From positions 1 to 51,935 of the forward strand of contig JAKLGV010000022.1 in the NCBI GenBank assembly GCA_022710585.1: a stretch of 51,935 nt of DNA, given 5' to 3'. Positions within the stretch are counted from its first letter, which is position 1. Every line of letters begins with the position of its first letter. Positions 51,504 through 51,935 of this stretch are shown in pieces. The stretch comes from Deltaproteobacteria bacterium. GTDB lineage: Bacteria; Desulfobacterota; Syntrophia; Syntrophales; Smithellaceae. The notes under the pieces are model-generated. The model ran no database searches. It had not been told where the DNA came from and worked only from the letters and a program-made list of their open reading frames with translations. A program made the position numbers and the translations under genes.

Positions 51504-51935
51504 TTTTCCAGTCCTTTCAATAAGGTAAAGCTGATCTATTCATTTTTAAGGGCACCGTTTAATTCAATCAGTAAAAACTTACTTCCCTAGACTTTTTCCG
51601 CCGGGAATTTAAAAAAAAATGTGAAATTAACATTGTTGGCTATTTTTTGTGCTGAGACGCATAACACACTGTAGTTTAATCAAACAAGCTAAATTTTCAA
51701 AAAGATTATGTTTTCGGCATGATCATGCTGGCTTATTCTCATAAAAAATTACCCAATCCGATCTAAAAAATATCACTTATTTAAATTATTCGATTTTTAT
51801 ACGCTCGCCCCTGTTGCCTCATTAAAAAATGTTACCGAGCGAAGAGAGTGGATAGGAAACGTTGCCTCATAAAAGATGTTACCGAAGCCGGGTAATCTTT
51901 TTGAGCTTCATTTCAATGATGTTTCTTAGCTCAAA
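51504..51935. other. AT-rich non-coding right edge
   Basis: About 430 bases with no gene supported. The first part contains the leader of the radical SAM gene (minus strand, GAAAGGACTGG). No convincing promoter pair could be assigned. Its final 130 bases hold the direct repeat described separately. Confidence 0.5.
51813..51885. repeat. Two direct copies of a 25-26 base element
   Basis: GTTGCCTCAT-(T)AAAA(A/G)A-TGTTACCGA occurs at 51813-51838 and 51861-51885, spaced 48 bases apart; the copies agree in the outer 10 and 9 bases and vary only in the AT centre. Repeated terminal sequences arranged like this occur at the ends of IS21-type elements. The transposase genes would lie to the right, outside this window. 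Confidence 0.5.

Noticed and set aside
1..51935. CRISPR arrays, prophage or plasmid replication genes
   Set aside because: No regularly spaced repeats with unique spacers and no phage or replication genes were seen.

Overview
The window looks like chromosomal DNA from an anaerobic, metabolically flexible deltaproteobacterium-type organism, most like the Syntrophales (Syntrophus or Smithella relatives). This is an inference from gene content: a fused NfnAB-type transhydrogenase, a siroheme-dependent (Ahb) heme pathway, a pyrophosphate-type phosphofructokinase, paired acyl-CoA synthetases next to an ADP-forming acyl-CoA ligase, and a fused FeoA-FeoB. No rRNA or phylogenetic marker tree was available. 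Base composition is moderate, except for an AT-rich HEAT-repeat gene and the right-hand edge.

Layout. Positions 1-5950 (minus strand) hold a four-gene redox operon: an iron-sulfur/hydrogenase-like sensor kinase, a lone receiver, a receiver-PAS-kinase hybrid, and the fused NfnAB enzyme, which runs off the left edge. A near-consensus sigma-70 promoter lies about 300 bases upstream. Then come radA, a large HEAT-repeat protein, a remnant of a membrane-protein gene, tRNA-Phe with its terminator, and prmA-rsmE-RDD, all on the minus strand. From 13259 the strand changes: PPi-type pfk, a membrane diguanylate cyclase, a secreted serine hydrolase with a strong terminator, and then a tight nine-gene heme operon (17803-26694).

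The heme operon encodes HemA, HemB, HemC, CobA-HemD fusion, a CysG-N/Met8-type dehydrogenase-chelatase, a HemX-like membrane protein, one siroheme decarboxylase subunit, AhbC and AhbD. Together they lead from glutamyl-tRNA to heme b via siroheme. Glutamate-semialdehyde aminotransferase (HemL) and the second decarboxylase subunit are not in the window.

A Yip1-family protein and a DNA polymerase I whose proofreading site is degenerate follow. Next is an acyl-CoA cluster (two AMP-binding ligases, a MerR regulator, an ADP-forming ligase) behind a near-consensus promoter with an inverted repeat near the predicted transcription start. The right third is a mixture of housekeeping and accessory genes: homocysteine methyltransferase-MTHFR fusion, lipoprotein, lipase, cupin, YgjP-like metallopeptidase, DUF2156 protein, FeoAB, DUF4185 lipoprotein, MntP, UvrC, small membrane protein, SGNH hydrolase and a B12-binding-type radical SAM protein. 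The last 430 bases are AT-rich, with no gene seen and two copies of a 25-26 base direct repeat that may be the end of a mobile element lying outside the window.

The most interesting item is the coupling of an [FeFe]-hydrogenase-like sensor phosphorelay to an electron-bifurcating transhydrogenase gene in what appears to be a single transcription unit.
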